Shown here: positions 9,714 to 17,813 of the stretch, in pieces
Position numbering within the stretch: position 1 is the stretch's first letter
How the letters are laid out: each line of letters starts with the position of its first letter
Source of the DNA: Pseudoalteromonas sp. T1lg23B
GTDB taxonomy: Bacteria > Pseudomonadota > Gammaproteobacteria > Enterobacterales > Alteromonadaceae
NCBI RefSeq assembly: GCF_002964665.1
Contig: NZ_PQBZ01000030.1
Span: forward strand, 357,109-421,108
Reading direction: 5' to 3'
DNA: 64,000 nt
Program-made: the position numbers and the translations under genes
Notes under the pieces: model-generated
What the model was told of the DNA's origin: nothing
Database searches by the model: none
Seen by the model: only the letters and a program-made list of their open reading frames with translations

Positions 9714-9858
9714 GAGATTTCCTCTTTTCGTCATTTATTAAGAGTATTCTAGCCCAATGAATTGATGAGTAACAGTGGAGAATCATGGCAGTTTAAATTA
9801 GAATACGGGTGCCCGATAGGGCTATCCGTTCAAAAAAATTGTTTATTAGGCAGAAAAA

Positions 9859-11304
9859 ATGACCTTATCTCACGAGCAAGAATATCAAAATAGCTGGCAA
9901 GAGCGCCAAGATTACGCAGAAAATATGCAACCAATCATTGGTCGTTTATATCGTAACTCTGGTATTGAAATTGCGGTTTACGGCCGTCCATTGGTAAACA
10001 CAAGCACCATCGACGTGATCAAAGCACATAAAACTGTTGCGCGTTTTGAAGAACGTAAACTGCGCTTGCGCGAAAGTTTCCCGTTCCTAGAAGCTATCAG
10101 CAAAATGGATTTAGCACCGGCACGCATTGATTTAGGTAAACTAGCATACGGTTACATCTATAAAAATGCTGGCGAAGGCCGTTCAATCGAAGAATATCTT
10201 AACGCCGAGCTTGCTGAGCTAATCAACAAAGGCGATAACCAAAAGCCTCGCGATGTTGTTCTTTATGGTTTTGGCCGTATTGGTCGTTTATTAGCGCGCC
10301 TACTTATTGAACGTGGCGGCTCTCACGCTGATTTACGCTTGCGCGCCATCGTTGTACGTGGCGGCCGTGACGGTGATTTAGAAAAACGTGCAAGCCTATT
10401 GCGTCGTGATTCTATCCACGGTCCTTTCAATGGTTCAATTACTGTAGACCATGAGAAAAGCGCGATTAAAGCTAACGGTAACTACATTCAGGTGATCTAC
10501 TCAAATTCTCCAGATGAAGTGGATTACACTAAGTACGGTATTGAAAACGCACTAATCGTTGATAATACAGGTATCTGGAAAGATGAAGACGGACTTGGTC
10601 TTCACCTTAAATCGACGGGTGCTGCTAAAGTACTATTAACTGCTCCTGCTAAAGGCGACATCAAAAACGTCGTTTATGGCGTAAACAATCAGGACATTAA
10701 GAGCGAAGATAAGATAGTATCAGCAGCAAGCTGTACGACTAACGCTATCACCCCAGTTCTTAAAGCAATCAATGATAAGTTTGGCATTAAGAATGGCCAC
10801 GTTGAAACTGTTCACTCTTACACGAATGACCAAAACTTGATTGATAACTACCACAAAGCGGAGCGTCGTGGTCGTAGTGCCGCATTGAACATGGTTATTA
10901 CCTCAACAGGTGCTGCCAAAGCTGTTGCTAAGGCACTTCCGGAACTTGCGGGTAAGCTAACTGGTAATGCTATTCGTGTACCGACACCAAATGTTTCGAT
11001 GGCAATCATTAACTTAAACCTTGAAACTGCAACTGATCGTGAAGAGCTAAACGAGTTTTTACGCGACACTTCGCTTTACTCTGAGTTACGTGATCAAATC
11101 GATTACACTGCTTCAACAGAAATCGTATCTACTGACTTAGTTGGTAGTCGTTATGCTGGTGTGGTAGATTCACAAGCCACAATCGTTGATGGTGACCGCG
11201 TAGTTCTTTACGTTTGGTACGATAACGAATTTGGTTATAGCTGTCAGGTAGTACGTGTTATGCGTGATATGGCGGAAGTATCATTCCCAAGTTTGCCTCG
11301 CTAA
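9859..11304 (+). CDS. Glyceraldehyde-3-phosphate dehydrogenase, long form
   Basis: A 481-residue GAPDH, about 140 residues longer than the common enzyme. An N-terminal helical extension (about residues 1-125) precedes the NAD-binding Rossmann domain (VVLYGFGRIGRLLARLL). The catalytic cysteine is residue 292 in SAASCTTNAITP, and the catalytic-domain signature NEFGYSCQVVRVM ends the protein. It oxidises glyceraldehyde 3-phosphate in glycolysis or works in reverse in gluconeogenesis. Long GAPDHs of this kind occur in Shewanella, Vibrio and Pseudoalteromonas alongside a shorter GapA. The gene has its own promoter region and a strong terminator, so it is monocistronic. Many favoured codons suggest high expression. 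Confidence 0.93.
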   Translation: MTLSHEQEYQNSWQERQDYAENMQPIIGRLYRNSGIEIAVYGRPLVNTSTIDVIKAHKTVARFEERKLRLRESFPFLEAISKMDLAPARIDLGKLAYGYIYKNAGEGRSIEEYLNAELAELINKGDNQKPRDVVLYGFGRIGRLLARLLIERGGSHADLRLRAIVVRGGRDGDLEKRASLLRRDSIHGPFNGSITVDHEKSAIKANGNYIQVIYSNSPDEVDYTKYGIENALIVDNTGIWKDEDGLGLHLKSTGAAKVLLTAPAKGDIKNVVYGVNNQDIKSEDKIVSAASCTTNAITPVLKAINDKFGIKNGHVETVHSYTNDQNLIDNYHKAERRGRSAALNMVITSTGAAKAVAKALPELAGKLTGNAIRVPTPNVSMAIINLNLETATDREELNEFLRDTSLYSELRDQIDYTASTEIVSTDLVGSRYAGVVDSQATIVDGDRVVLYVWYDNEFGYSCQVVRVMRDMAEVSFPSLPR

Positions 11305-11320
11305 TACATTGATAGTCCTA

Positions 11321-11346
11321 AAAAGCCAGCATTTGCTGGCTTTTTT
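11321..11346 (+). terminator. Terminator of gapdh
   Basis: A 10-bp stem (11321-11330 with 11335-11344) with an ATTT loop ends in a T run. Confidence 0.9.
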
Positions 11347-11461
11347 AGTTTTTGAACGTAGCAGGCTGTGATACTCTTGGGCTCATTACGTTACAGTCAG
11401 CTAACAAGAATTAACAGTGAAGTTCTCCCGTTCAAAATGAGCGGGGTAAAAAATAAGGTAC

Positions 11462-12592
11462 ATGATGAAGATCACCAGTAATTTTGACAGTGGTAATATC
11501 AAGGTGCTAGCAGCTAGCGAGCCTCTTGATATTCAGTTGGAAATTAATAAAGACAATGAATCAGATTTTTTTCAATGGTTCCATTTTCGTTTAGAAAGCA
11601 CACCATTTTTAGGTCATAAACTGCATATCAATGGTCTTGAAAAGTCAGCTTACCCAGAAGGGTGGGATGATTATCACGCAGTAGCATCCTACGATCGCCA
11701 AACATGGTTTAGAGTACCAAGTCATTATGAAGATGGTCGTTTAATCATTGATTTCGAACCTGAATTTGCACATACCTACTTTGCTTACTTCACACCATAT
11801 AGTTATGAGCGCCATTTGGATTTATTATATTGGGCGCAAAGTCATGACATTTGCACCATTGAAACACTCGGTGAGACGCTAGATGGTCGCGACATCAGTC
11901 TACTGACGGTGGGTGAACCTGAGCCGGGTAAAAAGCAAATCTGGATCACTGCGCGTCAACATCCTGGTGAGACAATGGCTGAATGGTTTGTTGAAGGGTT
12001 GTTGCACAAGCTATTAGATGATGAAGACCCACATGCAGCTGCATTGTTGTCAAAAGCTGTGTTCCATATCGTGCCTAACATGAACCCAGATGGCAGTGTT
12101 CGAGGTCATCTGCGTACCAATGCTGCGGGTGTTAACCTAAACCGTGAGTGGCAGACGCCTAGCTTAGAAAAATCACCTGAGGTTTTTCATGTGCTAAATA
12201 AGATGCACGAAACAGGCGTTGATATGTATCTAGATATTCACGGTGATGAAGCGCTACCGTATAACTTTGTCGCAGGTGGTGAAGGGATCCCAAGTTATGA
12301 TGGACGTATCAAAGAGCTTGAAGATACCTTCAAAGCTGCCTTGTTAACAATCACGCCTGAGTTTCAAGATGAATTCGGCTATGATAAAGACGCACCGGGT
12401 GAGGCTAATCTAACGGTTGCTTCTTGCGCTGTGGGTGAGGCATTTAAAGTGTTAGCTTACACCATCGAAATGCCATTTAAGGACAACGCAAACTTGCCGG
12501 ACCCACATTATGGTTGGTCAGACAGACGTTCTTACCAGTTTGGACAAGACACACTTGCAGCGATTGTAAGTGTGGTAGATAAATTAAGATAA
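11462..12592 (+). CDS. M14-family zinc carboxypeptidase, cytosolic type
   Basis: A 376-residue protein without a signal peptide, of the M14D cytosolic-carboxypeptidase-like group. The N-terminal beta domain (about 1-125) is the one typical of CCPs (FFQWFHFRLES, YFAYFTPYSYERH). The catalytic domain follows, with zinc ligands in ARQHPGETMAEW (HxxE) and the later His in YLDIHGDE, plus the substrate-binding NLNREW. The catalytic Glu is probably in YTIEMPFK near the C-terminus. Eukaryotic relatives remove glutamates from tubulin; the bacterial substrate is unknown. ATG 11465 is an equally possible start. A terminator follows the gene. Confidence 0.88.
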   Translation: MMKITSNFDSGNIKVLAASEPLDIQLEINKDNESDFFQWFHFRLESTPFLGHKLHINGLEKSAYPEGWDDYHAVASYDRQTWFRVPSHYEDGRLIIDFEPEFAHTYFAYFTPYSYERHLDLLYWAQSHDICTIETLGETLDGRDISLLTVGEPEPGKKQIWITARQHPGETMAEWFVEGLLHKLLDDEDPHAAALLSKAVFHIVPNMNPDGSVRGHLRTNAAGVNLNREWQTPSLEKSPEVFHVLNKMHETGVDMYLDIHGDEALPYNFVAGGEGIPSYDGRIKELEDTFKAALLTITPEFQDEFGYDKDAPGEANLTVASCAVGEAFKVLAYTIEMPFKDNANLPDPHYGWSDRRSYQFGQDTLAAIVSVVDKLR

Positions 12593-12602
12593 TAATCAAT
12601 TC

Positions 12603-12631
12603 AAAAAGCAACCGTTGTTCGGTTGCTTTTT
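12603..12631 (+). terminator. Terminator after M14 carboxypeptidase gene
   Basis: A 12-bp stem including A/T flanks (12603-12614 with 12620-12631) surrounds a five-base loop and ends in TTTTT. Confidence 0.88.
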
Positions 12632-12656
12632 ACGTATAACAACAAGAGGATGAGTC

Positions 12657-14387
12657 GTGGATGCATTTGGACAGTTTCTAGATTTTCTAGATAGCATTTT
12701 AGGGGGATCAGTTTGGTTCCCATATGTACTTTTAGGGGTAGGTTTATTCTTTACAATTTACCTCAAGTTCCCACAAGTTCGTTACTTTAAACATGCCTGT
12801 AAAGTGGTGACAGGTAAGTTTGATAAAAAAGGGCATGAAGGGGATACCACTCACTTTCAGGCACTTGCAACGGCTTTGTCGGGTACTGTGGGTACGGGTA
12901 ACATAGGTGGTGTGGCGTTGGCTATCTCTATTGGTGGCCCAGCCGCGTTGTTTTGGATGTGGATGACTGCATTCTTCGGTATGACAACCAAGTTTGTAGA
13001 GGTAACTTTATCTCATAAATATCGTGTTAAAACCGATGATGGCACCATGGCTGGTGGTCCAATGTACTACATGGACCGTCGCTTAAACATGAAATGGTTA
13101 GCGATATTATTTGCCATCGCAACCGTGATCAGTTCGTTTGGTACAGGAAGCTTGCCGCAGATCAACAACATCGCGCAAGGTATGGAAGCAACATTTGGTA
13201 TTGAACCTTGGCATACAGGTGGCGTACTGTCAGTATTGTTAGCACTGGTTATACTGGGTGGGATCAAACGTATCGCAGCTATCACGTCACGTATAGTGCC
13301 TATTATGGCGGCTATTTATATCGTCGGCGCATTAGCGGTTATTTTATATAACATTGAAAACATTGCTCCGTCATTTGCTGCGGTGTTCACAAATGCATTC
13401 TCTGGCTCAGCAGCAGCGGGAGGCTTCTTAGGTGCTTCATTTGCTTACGCCTTTAACCGAGGTGTAAACCGAGGTTTATTCTCAAATGAAGCGGGCCAAG
13501 GTTCAGCACCCATCGCACACGCATCAGCCAAGGCTGATGAACCGGTTTCAGAAGGGATGGTATCTATTTTAGAGCCGTTCATTGATACCATTATCATTTG
13601 TACGCTAACGGGTTTAGTGATTTTGTCTTCAGGCGTGTGGTCTGAAAAATTTGATACCCAGTTCGAGCGTTCGTCGATGACCATATTACAAGGTCAGTAC
13701 AGTGAAGATAATGAACAGCAACGTCAGGAACTGTATCAATATCTTAATGGTGGTAAAAACCATTCAGTACAGCCGTATACTGGTAATATTGAAGTGGTGC
13801 AGGGCAAGGCGACAAGTGATGACTTTACTATTATTCACTCGCGCTCAATTGGTGAAAGCATTCGTTTTGGTATAACAGAGCGCCATGTTTACACCGGTAC
13901 AGTAGAAGTGAACGATGGTAAATTGGTTGATGACAGTATCAGCATTCGTGGTAAATCGTTGGTGCACTCGGCTGAACTGACAACCAAAGCGTTCACCCGT
14001 GGTTTCTTTGGCGACAATGGCCAGTATATCGTATCAATCGGCTTACTGATGTTTGCATTTTCAACGGCGATTGCTTGGTCATATTACGGTGACAGAGCCA
14101 TGATTTATTTACTAGGTAGTCGCTCGGTGATGCCGTATCGTGTATTTTATGTGGCAGGCTTTTTCTGGGCGTCATTTGCTGATACTACCTTGGTATGGAA
14201 ATTAGCAGCGGTGGCTATCGTGGTTATGACCTTGCCAAACTTGTTTGGTATTTTCTTGCTGCGCAAAGAAATGAAAGACTCGGTTGATGATTATTGGCAG
14301 AAATTTAATCGTGAACACAAAGAAGCAGCATCTAGTGACCAAAAAAGTGACGATAAAAGCAACATGCGTGTAAACGAGTCGAATTGA
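12657..14387 (+). CDS. AGCS sodium:alanine/glycine symporter with inserted domain
   Basis: A 576-residue member of the alanine-or-glycine:cation symporter family, about 100 residues longer than usual. The start is GTG 12657, with AAGAGGA upstream. Family signatures are present: the [18 protein letters not shown] segment, [16 protein letters not shown] and [19 protein letters not shown]. The extra length is a hydrophilic insertion (about residues 335-440) between the membrane helix ending VILSSGVW and the next helix beginning [10 protein letters not shown]; it is rich in beta-type sequence ([14 protein letters not shown]). The family imports small amino acids with Na+. A second, normal-length AGCS gene lies at 62312. 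Confidence 0.92.
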   Translation: MDAFGQFLDFLDSILGGSVWFPYVLLGVGLFFTIYLKFPQVRYFKHACKVVTGKFDKKGHEGDTTHFQALATALSGTVGTGNIGGVALAISIGGPAALFWMWMTAFFGMTTKFVEVTLSHKYRVKTDDGTMAGGPMYYMDRRLNMKWLAILFAIATVISSFGTGSLPQINNIAQGMEATFGIEPWHTGGVLSVLLALVILGGIKRIAAITSRIVPIMAAIYIVGALAVILYNIENIAPSFAAVFTNAFSGSAAAGGFLGASFAYAFNRGVNRGLFSNEAGQGSAPIAHASAKADEPVSEGMVSILEPFIDTIIICTLTGLVILSSGVWSEKFDTQFERSSMTILQGQYSEDNEQQRQELYQYLNGGKNHSVQPYTGNIEVVQGKATSDDFTIIHSRSIGESIRFGITERHVYTGTVEVNDGKLVDDSISIRGKSLVHSAELTTKAFTRGFFGDNGQYIVSIGLLMFAFSTAIAWSYYGDRAMIYLLGSRSVMPYRVFYVAGFFWASFADTTLVWKLAAVAIVVMTLPNLFGIFLLRKEMKDSVDDYWQKFNREHKEAASSDQKSDDKSNMRVNESN

Positions 14388-14420
14388 GCAAAGACATTCG
14401 ATTAGAAAACAAGTAAAATG

Positions 14421-14444
14421 GCGCCCACGATGGGCGCTTTTTTT
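14421..14444 (+). terminator. Terminator after AGCS gene
   Basis: GCGCCC (14421-14426) pairs with GGGCGC (14432-14437) and is followed by seven T. Confidence 0.85.
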
Positions 14445-14465
14445 GTAGCATTTGGAGAGTTATTT

Positions 14466-14792
14466 ATGGCGATTGTACAATGTCCTGGTTGCAGCAAATC
14501 CATTTCAAATAAAAGTAAGGTATGCCCGCATTGCCAAATACAATTGGGCGAGCTGACCGATGAGCAGATTGAACGACTTGCGATAAAAAAACGTATTAAT
14601 AAACAACAGAAGTTTATGAATCATTCGTTTTTGGCACTGATTTTATTCCTTGGTGGCTTCTTGTACATGTACTGGCGTCAACCTGAGCCTGATTCATTAC
14701 AAATGATGGCCGCGCAAGGGGCTATTGCGATTGGCTGCGTGTGGTACTTGGTTAACCGAGTTGTGTTGATTTGTTTGAAAAAGAAAAAGTAG
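14466..14792 (+). CDS. Small zinc-ribbon membrane protein
   Basis: A 108-residue protein. Start ATG 14466 has GGAGAG at the right spacing; an upstream in-frame start at 14418 would fall in the preceding terminator. The N-terminus is a double CxxC zinc ribbon (CPGCSKSISNKSKVCPHCQ). Two predicted membrane helices follow (FLALILFLGGFLYMY, and GAIAIGCVWYLVNRVVLIC) and a basic tail. The function is unknown. It ends two bases before the DUF1315 start, so the two are probably co-transcribed. Confidence 0.8.
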   Translation: MAIVQCPGCSKSISNKSKVCPHCQIQLGELTDEQIERLAIKKRINKQQKFMNHSFLALILFLGGFLYMYWRQPEPDSLQMMAAQGAIAIGCVWYLVNRVVLICLKKKK

Positions 14793-14794
14793 CG

Positions 14795-15076
14795 ATGAAT
14801 ATTGACAGTATAGTAAAAAGCTTAACGCCCGAGGTGTACGAACGTCTCCAATATGGTGCATCAACTGGTAAGTGGCCAGATGGCACGCCGTTGAGTGAAG
14901 CGCAAAGAGCTCAAACAGTGCAGTTAGTAATGCTATATCAGGCTAAAGTAGCTAAAAGTAACGAACAATTTACTATTAATGAGCGTGGCGAAATGGTTCA
15001 AAAATCAAAACGTGAGTTACAACAAGAATTTAAAACCCAAAATGAAATAGCTAGGTTCAGTGAACATGATCTTTAA
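14795..15076 (+). CDS. DUF1315 (YeaC-like) protein
   Basis: A 93-residue protein of the YeaC/DUF1315 family, recognised from the conserved N-terminus (SLTPEVYERLQYGASTGKWPDG) and QRAQTVQLVMLYQ. The ATG at 14795 is preferred over an upstream in-frame one inside the previous gene. The C-terminus is basic and polar (KSKRELQQEF). Function unknown. Its 3' end overlaps the start of the DUF349 gene by about 11 bases, which suggests translational coupling. Confidence 0.82.
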   Translation: MNIDSIVKSLTPEVYERLQYGASTGKWPDGTPLSEAQRAQTVQLVMLYQAKVAKSNEQFTINERGEMVQKSKRELQQEFKTQNEIARFSEHDL

Positions 15077-17747
15077 ACACCTTTTTACGCCTAAATGGAA
15101 GCACCCAAAAGCTGCGGTACGTTTGGCGGCAGTTGATAAATTAGATACAGGGAAAGACGCAGAGGTTTTACAAACCTTAGCCTTGCAAGACAGCTCAACA
15201 GAGATCCGCAAAAAAGCACTGCACAAGGTTAATGATCTGGTGTTGTGGTGGCAAGCGTACAAGCAGGACCAGAACTTAAAAGAGTTGGCTGAGCAGCAGA
15301 TTTCTAGCGCAGTGCTGAACCGAAGTGGCGAGCTTAGTGATGACATTCGCAGCGAGTATATCGACAAGTATGCGCCAACCAAGCTGTTAGAAAAATTGGC
15401 TTTTTCAGAAGAAGAAATACAATTTCGCGTCAAGCTACTGAAACGCTTAGCAAACGCGAAGCTTATCGAACGTGCCTTCAAAGAGGGAAGTGAAGCTCTA
15501 CAAGTAGCGTTACTACCTTTGACAGAGCAGTATCAATTAGATAAAACCGTTTTAAAGAGTGCGCAGGGCGAAGCTAAAGAAGCCATAGAGCAACGTATCG
15601 AGCAGCAAAGACTTGCTAAAGAAATGCCGCAACAGGTTGAGCAGCAAACCAGAATGGTGTTGGCCAAGTTGAACGCGTTACGCGACAAGTTTGATTATCA
15701 GCAAATTGATGAGCAAGCAAAAGCACTGCTAAATGAGTGGCAAGAGATTGAGCTCAAATGGCTAGATGAAGAGGCTATCAAATCAGTTGATCAGAAGTTT
15801 ACTAGCATCAGTAAGAAGCTTGAGCTGCATATTGAAAAGCAAAAAGCGGAATTTGAAGCACAGCAAGCAGAGCTGTTAGCAGAACAAACCAAAGCCAATG
15901 AGATCAGCACAAGCACCGCTGCGATTGATACGTTCGAGCAACAGCTTGCTAAAGCGATTAATGAGTTAGATGAGCAGCAAGGCCAAGCATTAAACGAGCA
16001 ATTGAAGCAAATTAGCAATATGCTTGCTCAGAGCCAGTTTGCCGATTGTCAGCAATTAGTTGTCCAGCGCAAGCGAGTGGAAAACTTTGCTCAGCAATTG
16101 ACTCAGATCCCTGAACTAATTACCGCAAGCAAGCAAATACAAGCCGCCTTGTCGACGTTGGAGGCCATTAAGCCTACTGATGACAAACAAAAGTTGGATG
16201 AAACTCTTGCTGCACAAAAAGCAGCGTATGGTGAGTGTAAAACCATTTTACGCCAACTTCCTGAGGGCTTGCAAAGCCAAGCGTCAGCGCAACTACAGGC
16301 TTTAAGCAAGCAGTTCAAGCAAGGCATTGCGCCGTTGCTTGATGAGCAACAAAATCAGTTAAAACAAGCCAAACGCAAAGGTAAAGACGTACAGCGTTTG
16401 ATTGAACAAGGGCGTTTTAATGTGGCCTTTGGGGTATTTAATGGCTTTTTAGAGCATTATCAGCAGTTGACTGCCCATAATCAACAGAGTATCGAAAAGC
16501 TATACACTAGCTTAAATGAGGCTTTGCAAGAGGTCCGCGATTGGCAAAAGTATGCAGCAACACCCAAGCGCGCTGAATTACTGACCCAACTTGACGAGAT
16601 GCTGACGCAAGCAGAAGTTGACCCGAAAAAGCGAGCAGAAGAAGTTAAATTGTTGCGCATTCGTTGGAATGAACTGGGTCGTGTAGATACAGAAGAAGAG
16701 AAAGCACAAGCGCAGCAGTTTGATGAAAAGATTGAACAGTTGTTTGCGCCATGTCGTGAGTTCTTTGCACAGCAAGAGCAACAGCGAGAAGAGGCCAAGC
16801 AAGCGCGTGTGCAGATCATTGAGCAAATGAAAGCACTTGAGGAACAATCCACTGACGCTGAAGATTTTGACTGGCGCCAATTTGAAAGCCAATTCAATCG
16901 TTTAGCGAAACAATGGCGTACCGCAGGTAGCGTAGATGGTTCGGTATATAAAGCACTTAACGGCGAATATCGCACTGTCTACAGCTCAGTGAATGAACGT
17001 TTGAAGTCTTATCATCAAGCAAACGCGGCGCTTAAGCAAAAACTGGTCGAACAGGCACAGCAGCAATTAGAATCTGAAGATCTGGCAGCGGCGTGTGACC
17101 AGTTAAAAGCGTTGCAAAAGCAATGGCAAAATATTGGCTTCGCAGGCTCTAAGCAGGAACACACGCTTTGGCAAACGTTTAGAGAGCATAATGATGCGGT
17201 TTTCGCCAAACGCAGCGAGCAATTTGAGTTACAAAAGCAACAGCAATCAGAGTATGAAGTTGAGCAGCAAGCACAGTTGGATGCTTATGCTTCTAAATTA
17301 CATGAGTCTGAGTCCGTTGAGCAACTAACTCAGTTGGCGGCAGAAGTCGCAGCTCTGGACTTAGTACCGAGTTTGCGAAAATTAAAAGCGGCGTTGTTAG
17401 ACAAAATCGCCCAGCTACAACAGCAATTGCAAGCCAAACAAGACAAGCAAAAATATGTTGACCTTATCAGCGCAATCGAGGCTGGTGAACCGCTACCTGC
17501 CACTTGGCTGCAAACCAAAGGCACTACGCAGTTAACTCCTGCGCAGCTTATGCTTCGCTTGGAAATTTTGGTGGACATTGACTCTCCACAAGAAATGAAA
17601 GCACAGCGTATGGTCGAACAAGTTGCAATGCTAGATGCCAAGCTGCAAGGCGAAGAAATCAGTTTTGACGCTTGTTTAGCGCACTACCTGAGTGTGGCGC
17701 AAGCTGAGCTTGATAGTGATAGGCTACTTAGTGTATTGAAAAAATAA
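15066..17747 (+). CDS. DUF349-domain coiled-coil protein
   Basis: A protein of 893 residues from ATG 15066; a GTG at 15060 is two codons earlier. The N-terminus looks like a short HEAT-repeat block (WKHPKAAVRLAAVDKLDT...STEIRKKALHKV). Most of the rest is glutamine- and glutamate-rich coiled coil. Repeated DUF349 motifs can be seen, for example LLNEWQEIELKWLDEE, RIRWNELGRV, LAKQWRTAGSVDG and LQKQWQNIGFAGSKQEHTLWQTFREHND. DUF349 proteins are cytoplasmic and of unknown function. The gene is last in a three-gene run with the zinc-ribbon and DUF1315 genes and ends at a strong terminator. Confidence 0.85.
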   Translation: MIFKHLFTPKWKHPKAAVRLAAVDKLDTGKDAEVLQTLALQDSSTEIRKKALHKVNDLVLWWQAYKQDQNLKELAEQQISSAVLNRSGELSDDIRSEYIDKYAPTKLLEKLAFSEEEIQFRVKLLKRLANAKLIERAFKEGSEALQVALLPLTEQYQLDKTVLKSAQGEAKEAIEQRIEQQRLAKEMPQQVEQQTRMVLAKLNALRDKFDYQQIDEQAKALLNEWQEIELKWLDEEAIKSVDQKFTSISKKLELHIEKQKAEFEAQQAELLAEQTKANEISTSTAAIDTFEQQLAKAINELDEQQGQALNEQLKQISNMLAQSQFADCQQLVVQRKRVENFAQQLTQIPELITASKQIQAALSTLEAIKPTDDKQKLDETLAAQKAAYGECKTILRQLPEGLQSQASAQLQALSKQFKQGIAPLLDEQQNQLKQAKRKGKDVQRLIEQGRFNVAFGVFNGFLEHYQQLTAHNQQSIEKLYTSLNEALQEVRDWQKYAATPKRAELLTQLDEMLTQAEVDPKKRAEEVKLLRIRWNELGRVDTEEEKAQAQQFDEKIEQLFAPCREFFAQQEQQREEAKQARVQIIEQMKALEEQSTDAEDFDWRQFESQFNRLAKQWRTAGSVDGSVYKALNGEYRTVYSSVNERLKSYHQANAALKQKLVEQAQQQLESEDLAAACDQLKALQKQWQNIGFAGSKQEHTLWQTFREHNDAVFAKRSEQFELQKQQQSEYEVEQQAQLDAYASKLHESESVEQLTQLAAEVAALDLVPSLRKLKAALLDKIAQLQQQLQAKQDKQKYVDLISAIEAGEPLPATWLQTKGTTQLTPAQLMLRLEILVDIDSPQEMKAQRMVEQVAMLDAKLQGEEISFDACLAHYLSVAQAELDSDRLLSVLKK

Positions 17748-17761
17748 ATACAAACGAATAT

Positions 17762-17792
17762 AAAAAATCCGATGCTAGCATCGGATTTTTTT
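17762..17792. terminator. Bidirectional terminator
   Basis: A perfect 20-bp palindrome (17767-17786) is flanked by A6 on the left and T7 on the right. It lies between the convergent DUF349 and TonB-receptor genes. Confidence 0.92.
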
Positions 17793-17813
17793 ATGTCTAT
17801 AACCGTGCTTTGC

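Noticed and set aside
15017..17641. Several minus-strand frames opposite the DUF349 gene
   Set aside because: Cys/Ser-rich translations mirror the Gln/Ala-rich coiled coil; no ribosome binding sites or family features.
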